From: Anthocerotibacter panamensis C109
GTDB lineage: Bacteria > Cyanobacteriota > Cyanobacteriia > Gloeobacterales > Anthocerotibacteraceae
NCBI RefSeq assembly: GCF_018389385.1
Contig: NZ_CP062698.1
Span: 3,938,667-4,002,666 of the forward strand
Direction: 5' to 3'
Length of the DNA stretch: 64,000 nt
Shown here: piece after piece, positions 20,170 to 28,701 of the stretch
How the letters are laid out: every line of letters begins with the position of its first letter
Position numbering within the stretch: the stretch's first letter is position 1
Position numbers and translations under genes: made by a program
Notes under the pieces: model-generated
Told to the model about the DNA's origin: nothing
What the model saw: only the letters and a program-made list of their open reading frames with translations
Databases searched by the model: none

Positions 20170-22815
20170 TCAGCCGCCTTGGCGCTTCACCCAACGGTCA
20201 ATAGCGGGTAGCTCGCGGGCCTTAAGGTTGGCTTGGAAGCGGATGCGCTCGGCTCCTTTGGCAATTTCGGCCTGCACCTCGGCGGGGAGCTTGCTGCGGG
20301 CAAACGCCTCCAATTCATCCGCCCGCGACGTATCATTAAATTCGCTTGTCAGACTGGGGAAGTATCCATTGCGGCCAAAATACGTCAGTTTGCCCAAGAG
20401 CGCCTTATAGTTTTTGCGGGCGAAGTCCCAGGCCATCTCCGGGTGTTCGCCCTGCGTGGCAACCCCCCGCACCAGCCAGACAGCGCGGGTGGGTGGCAGT
20501 TCATCCGTGAGGGCCAAATCCAGGGTATGACGGGCCAAATTGGGGTCCAGCGCGGCCCTGAGCGCATTGTAAAACTGTTGTTGGTCCTCGCTAGTCCGCG
20601 CCTTACGCCCGAGGGCGCGCAGTTGGTCGTAGGTCTTCTGGTCACTGTAGCGGCCTACTATATAAAAAACCGGTACCCTGAGGTCAGCAGCAAGCGTCTT
20701 GGGGTCGGTGCGAAACGCCTGAAACCGCTTGCGGGCCTCAGCAATCACCCCGCTATCTCCGAAGGTTCCCAAAGTGGTGAGGACCTTGGCTCTTAGGACG
20801 CTCATCGTCGGCGGCTCAGAGGGCTTGGCCTCCCAGCCCAGGCGCGCCAACAGCGGCTGCAACAGCGCGCGCCCAGAAGCCCTGAATCCTCGTTGTCCCG
20901 GCTGGTTGCGCTCCAGGCTATCCATAGTCATCAGGGTATCGAGGACCTGCTGCCACGTGATGAGGTCGGTATTCTGCTGAACCTGTGGCATGAGCGCCAG
21001 ATAATCCTCTGCTGAAGCCCGCCCTGCCTCTACCAGTGCCCAGGTGTCACTGAGCAGGTTGACCCGGTCGGCAGCAGGGAGTTCCCCAGCGGCTTTACCC
21101 AGGGCCAAAGCCAAGTCCGCTTGATACTGGACCCGGTAATAACCTGTGTTGCCCGTGTTGACCTTGAGGGTCCCCTGGCAATCTCCAGCGAGGGCCGTGG
21201 TGCGTTTACCCTCCAGCAAAGCGTAGGCAGCAGGGGTACTAGAACCTACAGCATTGAAGGCGACAGGGATACGCCACTGGAGCGGTTGGGGCGCTAGGTC
21301 GTTGATAGTGAAGCGGTCCTGTTCCAGAGTGAGGGTACGGCGACCTCCGGTACAGGAAGAGGCCACCCGGACTAGCGGAAAACCAGGTTGCTCAGTCCAT
21401 CCGGCGGCTAGAATGCTGACCGGTTTGGCGGTGGACTGTTCCAGGGCAGCCCAGAGGTCGGCGGTCGTAGTATTGCTGTATTGATGTTGGGACATATAGC
21501 GGCGAATCCCATCCCGGAAGCCATCCTCTCCAAGGTAAGCTTCCAACATGCGCAGGAACGACTGGCCTTTGAGGTAGGTAATGCTATCGAAGGCGTCATT
21601 GGCTTCGCTCTCGTTCTTGACTGGCTGCTGAATCGCATGGGTTGTGCGTCGGGCATCCAGAGCCATGGCGGTGTCCTTGTCCGCGCTGGCGCGCAACCAC
21701 GCTTGCCAACTGGGATTGAAGTGGTCGGTGGCCTTGGTCCCCATCCAGGAGGCGAAGCCCTCGTTGAGCCAGAGATTATCCCACCAAGCCATGGTCACCA
21801 AGTCCCCAAACCATTGGTGGGCCATTTCGTGGGCGATGACACTATAGATATCTTCGCGGGTCTGCTGGGAAGAGCGATTGGGGTCGTAGAGGAGGATCGC
21901 TTCGTTATAGACAATCCCGCCCCAGTTCTCCATCGCGCCGCTGAAGCCTCCAGGAACGGCAATTTGGTCGAGTTTGGGCAGGGGATACTTCACCCCAAAG
22001 TAGTCATTGTAGTAAGACAGCAGTTGCTTGGTCGCCTGGAGCGCATAACGGCCCTGTTCTTTTTTGCCCTGAGTGGTGATGACGCGTACTTTTACGCCAT
22101 CCACTTCGTCTTCCAGCGCTTCGAGTTCCCCGGCGACCAGAACCATCAGGTAGCTCGACATCTTGGGGGTGCGCGCAAAGGTAACCGACTTGAGGCCCTT
22201 ACCCGCAGGCTTTTCTTGGAGCATGGGCATATTGGAGGTCGCTAGCCAGTTTTGGGGGACGACTACCGTCAATTGATAGGTAGCGCGGTAGACAGGTTCG
22301 TCCCAGCTCGGGAACATGCGGCGGGCATCCGTGGGCTCCATCTGAGTCGCCAGGAGCATCTTCTCCCCCTTAGCTGTCAGGTAGCGGTCATAGTAGAGCC
22401 CCTGAGGTTGGGGACCGATTTTACCTGCAAACGAGAGGACCAAGCGATGGACGCCAGGGGTAACCACCTTGGGGAACGTCAGGGTGACCGTCTGCTGGTC
22501 AGCATGGGTCTGAATCGTGGCGGTCTGCCCTTGCTCCGCCACCAATTCGGCACGGCGGACCGTCAGCTCCAAAGCATTGAGGACCAAGGTCTTGCTCGCC
22601 TTTTGGACATCGATGTCAATGGTTTCGGAGCCTTGGGTGGTCAAGGATTTGAGGTCAGGGGTGAGTGTGATGGCATAGTGGCGAGGCTGGGCGATCTTGG
22701 GCAATTGTCCAGGGGTCGTGTCAAAAGAAAAAGCTGCTTCCGCCCCAGCAGGGCGGACAGTCCCCAGCCCCAGGCAGGTCAGGAGCACCATACAAAACAA
22801 GCGATAGTTCAGCAT
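20170..22815 (-). CDS. exported M1-family aminopeptidase
   Basis: An 881-residue zinc aminopeptidase. A signal peptide (ending RPAGAEA near residue 26) sends it out of the cytosol. It has the N-terminal saddle domain (30-240), the substrate motif GAMENWGG (293-300), the zinc site HEMAHQWF (329-336) with the distal Glu in LWLNEGFASW (E352), and a C-terminal ERAP1-like helical domain. The layout matches the secreted aminopeptidase N group; it would trim peptides in the periplasm. It is alone in its transcription unit, with tRNA-Phe upstream on the other strand. Confidence 0.93.
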   Translation of the reverse strand: MLNYRLFCMVLLTCLGLGTVRPAGAEAAFSFDTTPGQLPKIAQPRHYAITLTPDLKSLTTQGSETIDIDVQKASKTLVLNALELTVRRAELVAEQGQTATIQTHADQQTVTLTFPKVVTPGVHRLVLSFAGKIGPQPQGLYYDRYLTAKGEKMLLATQMEPTDARRMFPSWDEPVYRATYQLTVVVPQNWLATSNMPMLQEKPAGKGLKSVTFARTPKMSSYLMVLVAGELEALEDEVDGVKVRVITTQGKKEQGRYALQATKQLLSYYNDYFGVKYPLPKLDQIAVPGGFSGAMENWGGIVYNEAILLYDPNRSSQQTREDIYSVIAHEMAHQWFGDLVTMAWWDNLWLNEGFASWMGTKATDHFNPSWQAWLRASADKDTAMALDARRTTHAIQQPVKNESEANDAFDSITYLKGQSFLRMLEAYLGEDGFRDGIRRYMSQHQYSNTTTADLWAALEQSTAKPVSILAAGWTEQPGFPLVRVASSCTGGRRTLTLEQDRFTINDLAPQPLQWRIPVAFNAVGSSTPAAYALLEGKRTTALAGDCQGTLKVNTGNTGYYRVQYQADLALALGKAAGELPAADRVNLLSDTWALVEAGRASAEDYLALMPQVQQNTDLITWQQVLDTLMTMDSLERNQPGQRGFRASGRALLQPLLARLGWEAKPSEPPTMSVLRAKVLTTLGTFGDSGVIAEARKRFQAFRTDPKTLAADLRVPVFYIVGRYSDQKTYDQLRALGRKARTSEDQQQFYNALRAALDPNLARHTLDLALTDELPPTRAVWLVRGVATQGEHPEMAWDFARKNYKALLGKLTYFGRNGYFPSLTSEFNDTSRADELEAFARSKLPAEVQAEIAKGAERIRFQANLKARELPAIDRWVKRQGG

Positions 22816-23038
22816 CTGAGGTCTTCCCCCGCTGGCGTTTGGCCTCGGTGGTTTTTGAGACAGCGCTTCTCATAGTACTGTGGCCTATATCGATTAGGTG
22901 TCCATATCTCACAACTACGGAGTTCTCTGTGCAAAAGCCAAGGGCAGAATCCTTGAAAAGGCTACCTGATCCGTTCCATATCGTAGTAGATTTGAGAAAG
23001 GCAAGCGGATAAGCGCCAAATGCGTCAAAGTCCCCTTA

Positions 23039-23111
<73 letters not shown>

Positions 23112-23123
23112 CTCCTTATACAA

Positions 23124-23159
23124 GCCACCAAACCCTCGCCAGCCGGGGGTTTGGCTTTT
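23124..23159 (+). terminator. terminator after tRNA-Phe
   Basis: A strong hairpin: CCAAACCC (23128-23135) pairs with GGGTTTGG (23147-23154) and is followed by CTTTT. It lies 16 bases after the tRNA and would stop tRNA transcription before the integrase gene. It is on the element side of the attachment site. Confidence 0.7.
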
Positions 23160-23219
23160 GGGACTAGAGTGGGATAGTCGGAGATAGTACAAGATGATAA
23201 GGGATAGATAGGGTTTCGA

Positions 23220-24428
23220 GTGGGCAAAAATAGTCAAAAGCTAGGCAAGCTACTGACCCCTGAAGCATTTGCCACGCTCCTAGCCCAGGCGAACCATGAG
23301 CTAGATGCGGCGCGGTGCCGGGTCGTCATTGAGCAGGTCGGCCAGCGGCTCCATCTACGGGGTACGCTCCCCCCGAAGCCAAGGAGTGGAAAGACTGCCC
23401 CCACTCAGCAGCGCATCAGTCTGGGGGTCGCTGCCACGGTGGAAGGGCTCAAGAGGGCGACCGCCGAGGCCCGGAAAGTTTCAGCGCTTTTGGACCTGAA
23501 AGAATTCTCATGGGAGCCATACCTGCGTAAGAAAGAGGAGGCCATCCCCGAGTCCCCCAGTGCCCGTACGGTGGGGCAGCTACTCCAGGAGTTTGAGAGT
23601 GACTATTTCACGCACCGTGCACGGACTACCAGCAAAGAGCACACATTCCTGGTTGAATACCGTCGCCCGTTGAGCAAGCTCCCCCAGGAACGAACCCTAG
23701 AGCGCGAGTCATGCCTTGCCTTGATCCGCCAACACGACCCCGATAGTCGGACCCGCCTGCGTATGGCGACGGCGCTGGGCCACTTGGCCCGCTTCGCTGG
23801 GGATGAGGCCCTCGCACAGGAACTGCTGGGGCTACGCGGCGGCTGGAGGTCGGCAGAGCATGAGATTAAAGACCTCCCCAGCGACAAAACTATCCAGGAG
23901 TGCTGGGCCAGTATCCCTGCCACGAGTGCCGCCTGGAAATGGGCCTATGGAATGCTTGCCACCTATGGCTTGCGGCCTCACGAAATCTGGCACCTAGACA
24001 TCACTGAGCTAGAGGCTGGGGGGCAGGTGGTGAAAGTGGGCAATCACACCAAAACCGGACGGCGAGAAGTGTGGCCGTGCCACCCAGAATGGATAGAGAT
24101 GTTTGACTTGCGGGCGGTGCAGGTGCCACCCTCTAGCAAGGCAGGAAGCGGTAACGCAGATATAGGCCACCGGGTAGCTGTCCAGTTTCAACGGTACAAA
24201 ATCCCGCACCATCCCTATGCCCTACGCCATGCCTATGCTGTGCGGTTGATTGGCTACGGCATCGCAGACACCGTAGCTGCTCGGTGGATGGGCCATACGG
24301 CGCAGGTCCATCAAAGCATCTATCACGATTTCTTAGGACGGGCAAACCACGAGGAAATTTTTAACCGTGCGCTAGCAAGACCAGACCGACCCATACCCCC
24401 CGGCCTATCTGGGCTAGAGGGGGAATGA
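23220..24428 (+). CDS. int: tyrosine recombinase / integrase
   Basis: A 402-residue site-specific recombinase. The catalytic domain (about 210-402) shows R252 (YGLRPHEIWHL), R336 (PYALRHAYAV), H359 (WMGHTA) and the nucleophile Y368 (SIYHDF). The first position of the HxxR box reads Tyr instead of His (Y333), with H331 close by. The N-terminal half has an arm-binding and core-binding layout like that of integrases from cyanobacterial genomes and plasmids. The GTG start at 23220 is the only reasonable one. It directs integration and excision of the element at tRNA-Phe. Two small HTH proteins at 59,439 and 60,191 are possible excisionases. Confidence 0.88.
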   Translation: MGKNSQKLGKLLTPEAFATLLAQANHELDAARCRVVIEQVGQRLHLRGTLPPKPRSGKTAPTQQRISLGVAATVEGLKRATAEARKVSALLDLKEFSWEPYLRKKEEAIPESPSARTVGQLLQEFESDYFTHRARTTSKEHTFLVEYRRPLSKLPQERTLERESCLALIRQHDPDSRTRLRMATALGHLARFAGDEALAQELLGLRGGWRSAEHEIKDLPSDKTIQECWASIPATSAAWKWAYGMLATYGLRPHEIWHLDITELEAGGQVVKVGNHTKTGRREVWPCHPEWIEMFDLRAVQVPPSSKAGSGNADIGHRVAVQFQRYKIPHHPYALRHAYAVRLIGYGIADTVAARWMGHTAQVHQSIYHDFLGRANHEEIFNRALARPDRPIPPGLSGLEGE

Positions 24429-25118
24429 ACCCAAGCGCTACGGCTCTAACCCCAAGTCCCGCAAGCGCTGGTCCAGGGCATCAACCGCTCTCGACCAGCG
24501 CGACGTGCTCAACCCTTACACGTCATTCTCTACCGGGCGGACCCGGTACCCGCCCCCTATAACCGCTATGTGCGCGTGGTCGGGAGTATCGAAGAACTGT
24601 GCGGGGTTACCCTCTCGCTCAAGAATAAGAGCAACGCCGCCCGGATGCTTGCTGCATGGCATAAGCACGGGACGCTCATTCTGCAATATTTCATTGAACA
24701 CAAATCTCTCCCTGGTAAACGGGAAGTGCAGCGGTTGGCCGGAGGCTCTCGGGGACGTGCCGGTTCTATAACCCGCGCTCTGGAGTGGTTCAGCGCTCAG
24801 GTTTTACCTCAGCTAGAGGCAAATCCACGCCTCATTGAAGGGGCTCCAGAATTCCTTGACGCCTTACGCCTTGCTGCTTGCCAAACTTTTGAGGTCCAAC
24901 CCCAGACCTCGATTTTACCTTTTAGCGATGAGGTGCTCCGAACCTACTGGGTGGAGCGTTACCGCCAGGGAGACGCTGTTGAACGTCTAGTGACCTGGAT
25001 GTGTAGCGCCCACCTCGACCAAGCTATCCAACAGGGAATGCAGGCCATTATGCCCCTGATTGAAGTTTTGCGCAGGGTCTGTCAAAAAGCCCGCCCTAGT
25101 CTCACACGCCCACCTTAA
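24425..25118 (+). pseudogene. unknown gene broken by two apparent frameshifts, or 182-residue CDS from GTG 24570
   Basis: An ATG at 24425 overlaps the integrase TGA (ATGA). The coding pattern then moves through three frames. Frame of 24427 gives PKRYGSNPKSRKRWSRAS up to about 24520. From about 24519 the pattern continues in the frame of 24570 as HVILYRADPVPAPYNRYV and on to the stop at 25118. Both shifts need one extra base, as if two single bases had been lost. The intact part (24570-25118) is a 182-residue, mostly helical protein with no domain I recognise. It may still be translated from GTG at 24570, though that start has no good ribosome-binding site. Sequencing error is an alternative. 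Confidence 0.45.
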
Positions 25119-25567
25119 AGTGATGCTCACCATGAGTAGAGGGCAGTAAAGGCTGTCCTCTACTTTGTCCTGTGTGTGGGTATCTCGAAAGGTCCAAAGG
25201 AGCCTTCCTCAAACAAAATGGAGCATTTTCCGGTCTGAATTGGCTGGATTTGCTATCCTTTCCCCTCCCACACACCAGGAATCCGGGTCATCCAACGCAC
25301 TTGCCGACCACTTATATGGTCAGGGCTAAATTCACCTACCAGCAAAGGAGGTAAGGGCTAAAAACCATCATCAGAGTTCTCGGAGGTGGGAGAGAGCAGA
25401 AACAACAATCTGGTAAGGGCATGAATAAGAAATAATCCTGTAGCAGCACTGACCCGTAACGTTTGACTAAAAGCTTCATGGGTTGAAAGGATGTATGGAT
25501 AAACCTTTGAACATATGAACCCTTTAAGCTATTATAAATGGGCAAACAGTTCTAGGGCTGAATATCT
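25119..25567. other. intergenic region upstream of parA
   Basis: About 450 bp without a convincing gene. Short frames (25172-25354 plus, 25336-25545 minus) lack ribosome-binding sites. It must hold the parA promoter: TATAAATGG near 25533 with TTTGAACATA about 20 bases before is a possible -10/-35 pair. A partition (parS-like) site may lie here or at the hairpin after 26,660, but no clear iteron set is visible. Confidence 0.35.
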
Positions 25568-26290
25568 ATGACAATTTCTGTCGCTGTTTTTAACCTCAAA
25601 GGAGGGACAACCAAAAGCACCACGACCCTGAATCTAGGGGCAGCACTCGCTTTGCTCAAGCTAAAGGTGGTGCTTTTGGATCTAGATGGGCAGCGTACCC
25701 TGTCTTTTGGATTGGGTGTGGACGGAAAGCAGCCCACAGTGTTGGATTGGTTCGACAGGAATGAACCTTTTGAACCTTTGATCCTGAACAAGTACCTAAG
25801 CATCGTGCCTGGAGACCTTGACATATTTCGGTGGCAGCCGCGACGCGAAAGCTTTCAACAAGTGCTGCGTCAGCTTACAGGCTATCAGGTAGTACTCTTC
25901 GACTGCCCACCCTCGCTGGTAGCTATCACCGGGCAAGTTCTCCTTCATACCGACCGCGTACTCCTACCAACGCTGTGTGAACCAGCCAGTCTCAAGGGAG
26001 TTTCAGAGGCAGTAAATCTTATTCGCCGCAGCCGGGACATCCCCATCGAGATTCTCAGGACGCGCTATCGTCCGCGATTGGTGCAGACTCAGCAGGCTGA
26101 TGAGACTCTGGTTGAGGGGGCTGGAGACTTAGGGTACCGTCTCTTGTACACTACCATCCCGGAGAATGTGGCCGTAAGCGAAGCTATCGGCGCCCAGCAA
26201 CCCGTGAGCATGTATGCTCCGAAGTCCCCTGGGGCAGTAGCTTATCAGGCCCTAGCGAAAGAGTGCCGCAAGTTATGGGGGGTCCAGTAG
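25568..26290 (+). CDS. parA: ParA/MinD-family partition ATPase
   Basis: A 240-residue ATPase. The deviant Walker A motif KGGTTKSTTT lies at residues 11-20, followed by the strand LLDLDGQRT, where canonical ParA has DPQ. The middle strand VVLFDCPPSL contains the Walker A' partner Asp. There is no N-terminal HTH, so this is the short plasmid type (Ib-like). It would segregate the circular form of the element. A small basic gene follows with no gap, the normal place for the centromere-binding partner. Confidence 0.85.
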   Translation: MTISVAVFNLKGGTTKSTTTLNLGAALALLKLKVVLLDLDGQRTLSFGLGVDGKQPTVLDWFDRNEPFEPLILNKYLSIVPGDLDIFRWQPRRESFQQVLRQLTGYQVVLFDCPPSLVAITGQVLLHTDRVLLPTLCEPASLKGVSEAVNLIRRSRDIPIEILRTRYRPRLVQTQQADETLVEGAGDLGYRLLYTTIPENVAVSEAIGAQQPVSMYAPKSPGAVAYQALAKECRKLWGVQ

Positions 26291-26671
26291 ATGTCAGGCA
26301 GAAAACGACCTCGCTTGTCGCTTAGTGATTTTTCCGGCCTTGAAGAGCGTGGACCAGATGAAACACAGGAGGCAGAAGCTGTTTCTGCGCAGGTAGAGCA
26401 GGCGCTACCCGTCGTTAAACCTCCTCTCAAGAAGCCCAGGAAGAAGACGATCCAAACCGAGCTGAGCCTAGAACATCATCGGTGGTTGGTCGAGACGGCT
26501 GAACAAATCCGGTCCAATAGCACCGAGCCCACCCCTCCCGACCAGCGCTGCTATCCCCAACACCTAATCTCGGTTGCCATAGACATGTTACAAGCCAGTG
26601 GATTGGATTGGACCCGTGTCCAAGGGGTAAAGAACTTGAGAAAACAGTTAGGGCTTGAGCCCAACCCTTGA
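26291..26671 (+). CDS. probable small partition partner of ParA
   Basis: A 126-residue protein whose ATG directly abuts the parA stop. The first 60 residues are charged and disordered with a basic patch (PPLKKPRKKTIQTEL). The rest (LEHHRWLVETAEQIRS, QHLISVAIDMLQ) could form a ribbon-helix-helix-like fold, as in ParG/Omega-type partners. The role is inferred from position and shape; I do not recognise a named family. Its last codons and the following 25 bases form a perfect 15-bp hairpin. Confidence 0.6.
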   Translation: MSGRKRPRLSLSDFSGLEERGPDETQEAEAVSAQVEQALPVVKPPLKKPRKKTIQTELSLEHHRWLVETAEQIRSNSTEPTPPDQRCYPQHLISVAIDMLQASGLDWTRVQGVKNLRKQLGLEPNP

Positions 26672-26696
26672 ACTGTTAAAGAGTTCAAGGGTTGGG
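26660..26696. repeat. perfect 15-bp inverted repeat at the end of the parA operon
   Basis: CCCAACCCTTGAACT (26660-26674) pairs without mismatch with 26682-26696 across a 7-base loop. The left arm covers the last codons and stop of the small partition gene. No T-tract follows on either strand, so it is not a standard terminator. It could be an RNA-stabilising hairpin or a protein-binding (centromere or operator) site. Confidence 0.75.
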
Positions 26697-26777
26697 TCCA
26701 ACATTAGTTGGGAACCCAGTGCTGAGGATACGCGGTCTGCTCAGGGTAGCCTATTGGGTACCTGTCCCCGAGGCTAT

Positions 26778-27413
26778 ATGTCCCTTCCTAATGCTGGAAG
26801 AAATATCCGTGCCTTAGCCCGTAGTCGTCGTTTTGATGCTTTGCTGTATTTCATTTTTGCGGTAGGTGTAGCCGCAGCACCTTTCATGATCGCCACAGTG
26901 TTGAAACTAAAATTGCCCTCACTAGTCCTGTACTTGGGATTACCCATGGCCGCTTTTGCCCTTCTATCCGCACGCAAGCAGTGGCAGCGGGCCGACCAAG
27001 CCGACCAGGGAGCCCAAGGGGAAGAGGATGTAGAGCGCTTACTTCAGAAGCTCCCACCTGAGTGGATTACGGAATTCAACCATCCCATGAGGCGTGTAGG
27101 AGACATCGACATTATCGTTCGTTCACCCCGAGGGCGGGTCTGGGCCATTGATGTCAAATCTCATCGGGGAACTGTACGTGTTCAAGACGGGGAACTGTAC
27201 CGAAAGGTGGCAGGTCAGGACAGATCCTTTGAGAAGAATTTCCTTACGGCGGTCAAGAAGCAGGCGGTTCTATTGCGGGAATCCCAAGAGCTGCGCTATG
27301 TCCAGCCGGTGATCTGCTTCTCTCATGCCGTCTGCTTTTTGCCGGAAAAGGTTCAAGGGGTACAGGTGGTTTCGGCAGACCAGCTAGTGAATTATCTACT
27401 GTCTGAAGGGTAG
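26778..27413 (+). CDS. membrane-anchored NERD-domain protein (copy 1)
   Basis: A 211-residue protein. Two adjacent N-terminal transmembrane helices (about 20-60; LLYFIFAVGVAAAPFMI, then SLVLYLGLPMAAFALL) precede a nuclease-related domain. The domain motifs are QGAQGEEDVERLLQKLP, GDIDIIV (the Asp pair) and VWAIDVKSHRG (Asp and Lys of the nuclease core). The ATG at 26778 follows GAGG six bases upstream; the longer open frame starts inside the hairpin region and is rejected. A paralogue sits at 39351-39992 at the end of the secretion operon. NERD proteins are thought to act on DNA; a role in entry exclusion or incoming DNA handling is inference. Confidence 0.75.
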   Translation: MSLPNAGRNIRALARSRRFDALLYFIFAVGVAAAPFMIATVLKLKLPSLVLYLGLPMAAFALLSARKQWQRADQADQGAQGEEDVERLLQKLPPEWITEFNHPMRRVGDIDIIVRSPRGRVWAIDVKSHRGTVRVQDGELYRKVAGQDRSFEKNFLTAVKKQAVLLRESQELRYVQPVICFSHAVCFLPEKVQGVQVVSADQLVNYLLSEG

Positions 27414-27529
27414 TCAAGAGAAGACGAGCTGCACGGACAGGCTCAATTTGCCCGAGCCCTCGCCCTAACCCACTGACTGGGTGGGTCGTTTGTGGATTTC
27501 CAGATCCTGAGAAATCTGCCCTGAGGCTA

Positions 27530-27790
27530 CTACTCTGGATTCCTCGTCCTAGTCAAAGTCTCAGCGAAGGCATTCTCTAGCTCAGTGATAGAAGCCTGAT
27601 AAAGCTCCATGAGAATGCGTGTTTGCGTAAAGGTCAGAGTCGGGGTTGTACGCCCTGCCTCCCAATTGCGCACTGTGGATACGGCAATATCAAGCGTCCG
27701 AGCGGCTTGCTCCTGGGTCACCCCGACATTTCGCCTGAGTGCCTGGATGCCAAAAGCTTCAGTGGGGGCCAAAGTAAAAACCATGTTCAC
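27530..27790 (-). CDS. XRE-family HTH regulator
   Basis: An 86-residue protein. The central helix-turn-helix reads VGVTQEQAARTLDIAVSTVRNWEAGRTTP, the standard Cro/CI-type XRE fold. It is divergent from the gene set beginning at 28,120 and separated from it by an AT-rich region with a strong promoter, so it is a likely repressor of that promoter. ATG at 27790 and a second in-frame ATG two codons on are both possible starts. Confidence 0.85.
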   Translation of the reverse strand: MNMVFTLAPTEAFGIQALRRNVGVTQEQAARTLDIAVSTVRNWEAGRTTPTLTFTQTRILMELYQASITELENAFAETLTRTRNPE

Positions 27791-27830
27791 CTACCGTTTA
27801 CCATACCGGAATCCTAACACAGTTAACTAG

Positions 27831-27906
27831 CATCAGTTGATGAGCTTTACTTATCTGACGGTCAAAGTATTTAATTAAATGATATTATTTAAATGCCTTT
27901 AATTAA
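27831..27906. promoter_or_regulatory. AT-rich operator-like region between XRE gene and its target
   Basis: The stretch holds two TTTAATTAA-like boxes (near 27870 and 27897), a TTTAAATG between them, and CTGACGGT / ATGACGGT copies near 27855 and 27923. These short symmetric AT motifs flank a strong promoter and are good candidates for XRE binding sites. Which repeats are bound cannot be decided by reading. Confidence 0.45.
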
Positions 27907-27936
27907 TTGACAGTACTAGTTAAATGACGGTATATT
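27907..27936 (+). promoter_or_regulatory. strong sigma-70-type promoter
   Basis: TTGACA (27907-27912), an 18-base spacer and TATATT (27931-27936). The -35 is perfect and the -10 differs from TATAAT at one base. It drives the plus-strand set 28,120-29,182 through a long structured leader, and it sits opposite the XRE regulator gene. Confidence 0.7.
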
Positions 27937-27944
27937 TATTACAT

Positions 27945-28107
27945 AAGGGAACTAAATAAAGCGGGCGGGAGCCGGACAAGTCCCCGAAACTGTTGACCGA
28001 CAGACGAGATATGAACCCGGTGCTGTCCGGGAGTACCACCCCCTCATGCAAAAACCGGGCTGCCCCGCGAAGAACGCCCGGTTTCTGAAACACCTACGCT
28101 AAAAGGA
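27945..28107 (+). promoter_or_regulatory. structured 5' leader with hairpins and a 25-codon upstream frame
   Basis: After the promoter comes a GC-rich leader. One hairpin is CCCGG/CCGGG (28016-28031); a second is AAACCGGGC (28052-28060) with GCCCGGTTT (28076-28084), a perfect 9-bp stem. An ATG at 28011 opens a 25-residue frame (28011-28088) that covers both hairpins and ends just past the second stem. Its ribosome-binding site is weak. The arrangement resembles an attenuator or a leader-peptide control region. The second stem is followed by only a few T residues, so simple termination is uncertain. Confidence 0.5.
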
Positions 28108-28119
28108 ATGCTTTTCCCA

Positions 28120-28311
28120 ATGTACACCATCACTGAAGCGGCCTCCCGCTACTGGAACATTAACGGTGTTGCGGTTCAGTTTGCTACTGCGTTAAAGACC
28201 ACAGCCGTCGCTTTCTACTACCCACGGGCTGAAATCCTTATCCCCATTACGCGTGATCAATACCTCTGGGGCATGGACTACGATCCCCGCTCTGAGATTG
28301 ACGCCGCCTAG
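28120..28311 (+). CDS. small hypothetical protein
   Basis: A 63-residue protein beginning MYTITEAASRYWNINGVAV. I do not recognise a family. The opening could form a helix-turn-helix-like start, but it is too short to call. An ATG at 28108 is also in frame; it lies one base after AAGG, too close to serve, so I prefer 28120. It is first in the set controlled by the strong promoter at 27,907. Confidence 0.5.
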   Translation: MYTITEAASRYWNINGVAVQFATALKTTAVAFYYPRAEILIPITRDQYLWGMDYDPRSEIDAA

Positions 28312-28319
28312 CCGCCTAG

Positions 28320-28339
28320 CCCCCTGGTTAGCCAGGGGG
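28320..28339 (+). repeat. 8-bp hairpin between two small genes
   Basis: CCCCCTGG-TTAG-CCAGGGGG, a perfect stem with a four-base loop, nine bases after the stop of the small gene. No T-tract follows. AGGAGG for the next gene begins 12 bases later. It may stabilise or partly terminate the transcript. Confidence 0.55.
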
Positions 28340-28365
28340 CATTCACTATTCAGGAGGATTCACCC

Positions 28366-28701
28366 GTGGAAAACGTTTCAATACTTACTGCTCCCTTGTT
28401 CAAATATAAGGATCTTGTTCCTCAGTGGCCGACCCTAGAGGTCGCTCAGACCATCCCCAAAGAGTACCGCTCCCGCTTCACCAGCGGGCGGGGCACTATC
28501 GGGCTCGGGCTTGTCCTTGCCATCGTGCGGGTGTTAATGGGCATGGCGGGCGGATTCTTTGAGCCTACGCGGACTGCCTGGACCGCCTATCCCGATGACC
28601 CAATCCCAGCGTCAGTATGCGCTGTCTCAATCTATTTAGAGGAGAAGAAAGATGAACGAACTCCCCACCCCAGAACGCCCGCGCCCGACCAGTCTCCCTA
28701 A
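28366..28701 (+). CDS. hypothetical protein
   Basis: A 111-residue protein with a GTG start preceded by AGGAGG eight bases upstream, a strong translation signal. A hydrophobic stretch (GTIGLGLVLAIVRVLMGMAGG) near residues 44-64 may cross the membrane. No domain is recognised. Its last 50 bases overlap the start of the Rad52-like gene, which suggests coupled expression. Confidence 0.55.
   Translation: MENVSILTAPLFKYKDLVPQWPTLEVAQTIPKEYRSRFTSGRGTIGLGLVLAIVRVLMGMAGGFFEPTRTAWTAYPDDPIPASVCAVSIYLEEKKDERTPHPRTPAPDQSP

Noticed and set aside
21481-22245. 254-codon plus-strand frame
   Set aside because: Antisense to the M1 aminopeptidase, whose motifs leave no doubt about the coding strand.
28120-28311. 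Small gene considered as a Cro-like partner of the XRE repressor
   Set aside because: The helix-turn-helix pattern is not strong enough in 63 residues to make the call.
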